Shown here piece by piece: positions 5,148 to 5,360 of a stretch of DNA of 5,360 bases (its first letter is position 1; each line of letters opens with the position of its first letter). This stretch comes from CAIXOZ01 sp046091285. Lineage in GTDB: Bacteria > Cyanobacteriota > Cyanobacteriia > PCC-6307 > Cyanobiaceae. Where the stretch lies: the NCBI GenBank assembly GCA_046091285.1, contig JBJTBH010000245.1, positions 1-5,360 on the forward strand. The letters are read 5' to 3'. Below the pieces are notes generated by a model. That model was not told the origin of the DNA. It did not search any database and was given only the letters and a program-made list of their open reading frames with translations. Position numbers and translations under genes: made by a program.

Positions 5148-5360
5148 TGATGCGGCGTCCAGAGCCGAACATCCACGTGCTGAGAGGCGCAAGAGAAGTC
5201 CTGATCTGTTGTCAGCAGCGTCAGGTCGAAGCGCTGGCACAGCTGGATCAGCAGGGCATCAATGGTGCCGATCTGGACACCCCTGCGGCGGCAGACATTG
5301 CGGATGTCGGCGGCGGCGATGTGATCCTGCTTGTCCGGTTGAAGGAAGGCGAGCACGGAG
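5144..5360 (-). CDS. PIN-domain protein, probable VapC-type toxin (5' partial)
   Basis: PIN-domain VapC toxins are Mg-dependent ribonucleases that cut tRNA or rRNA and are held inactive by a VapB antitoxin. The visible 71 residues are the C-terminal half of the domain: IAAADIRNVCRRRGVQIGTI, then DALLIQLCQRFDLTLLTTD, QDF and a short RLW end. The Asp of GTIDALL and the Asp residues of LLTTDQDF match the third and fourth acidic positions of the PIN active site. The first Asp and the Glu would be in the missing N-terminal half (about 60 residues, given a usual length near 130). A GTG at 5356 is in frame, but starting there would remove half the active site, so the gene surely begins beyond the window. 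A VapB-type antitoxin would be expected just upstream on the minus strand, outside the window. The exact subfamily is uncertain. Confidence 0.82.
   Translation of the reverse strand, partial: SVLAFLQPDKQDHIAAADIRNVCRRRGVQIGTIDALLIQLCQRFDLTLLTTDQDFSCASQHVDVRLWTPHQ

Noticed and set aside
1..5360. CRISPR array, insertion sequence, rRNA or phage genes
   Set aside because: No regularly spaced repeats, transposase-like protein, terminal inverted repeats or rRNA-like segments seen on either strand.

Overview
The window is GC-rich chromosomal DNA that looks like a picocyanobacterium of the Synechococcus/Cyanobium type. Four things point that way: a ThiD2-ThiE fusion followed by thiS, a secreted or membrane DUF1517 protein, a DUF3611 (TIC21/PIC1-like) membrane protein, and two copies of the cyanobacterial HIP1 octamer GCGATCGC. 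The assignment is from recognition of protein families, not from a search.

Layout. Bases 2-649 (+) hold the 3' part of larB (nickel-pincer cofactor synthesis), whose 5' end is outside the window. It converges, with a 13-bp gap, on a minus-strand cluster that reads thiE (3089-1980), thiS (1983-1765) and a DUF1517 gene (1643-663). thiE and thiS overlap by the four bases ATGA, so they are very probably translated together. About 120 bp with two small hairpins separate thiS from the DUF1517 gene. A divergent spacer (3090-3238) separates thiE from a 29-codon plus-strand ORF for a single-span membrane peptide (3239-3328). The 3' end of that ORF is antisense to an unusual C-terminal extension of ribF (4243-3254, -). 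A 257-bp divergent spacer with a four-copy ACGGG repeat and a 15-bp palindrome lies between ribF and the DUF3611 gene (4501-5082, +). The right edge carries the C-terminal part of a PIN-domain (VapC-like) protein on the minus strand (5144-5360).

Function. Most of the window is cofactor housekeeping. ThiS is the sulfur carrier for the thiazole moiety and ThiE couples the two halves of thiamine phosphate, with a pyrimidine-phosphate kinase domain fused at its N-terminus. RibF makes FMN and FAD, and LarB starts the Ni-pincer nucleotide pathway from nicotinic acid adenine dinucleotide. DUF1517 and DUF3611 are envelope or thylakoid membrane proteins of poorly defined role. The PIN fragment probably belongs to a toxin-antitoxin pair continuing past the right edge.

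I found no clear new multi-gene system. The points most worth a second look are the small membrane ORF lying antisense to the ribF tail, the ThiS C-terminus (GGGS rather than a free GG), the lack of a normal start codon for ribF, and the palindrome just upstream of the DUF3611 start.
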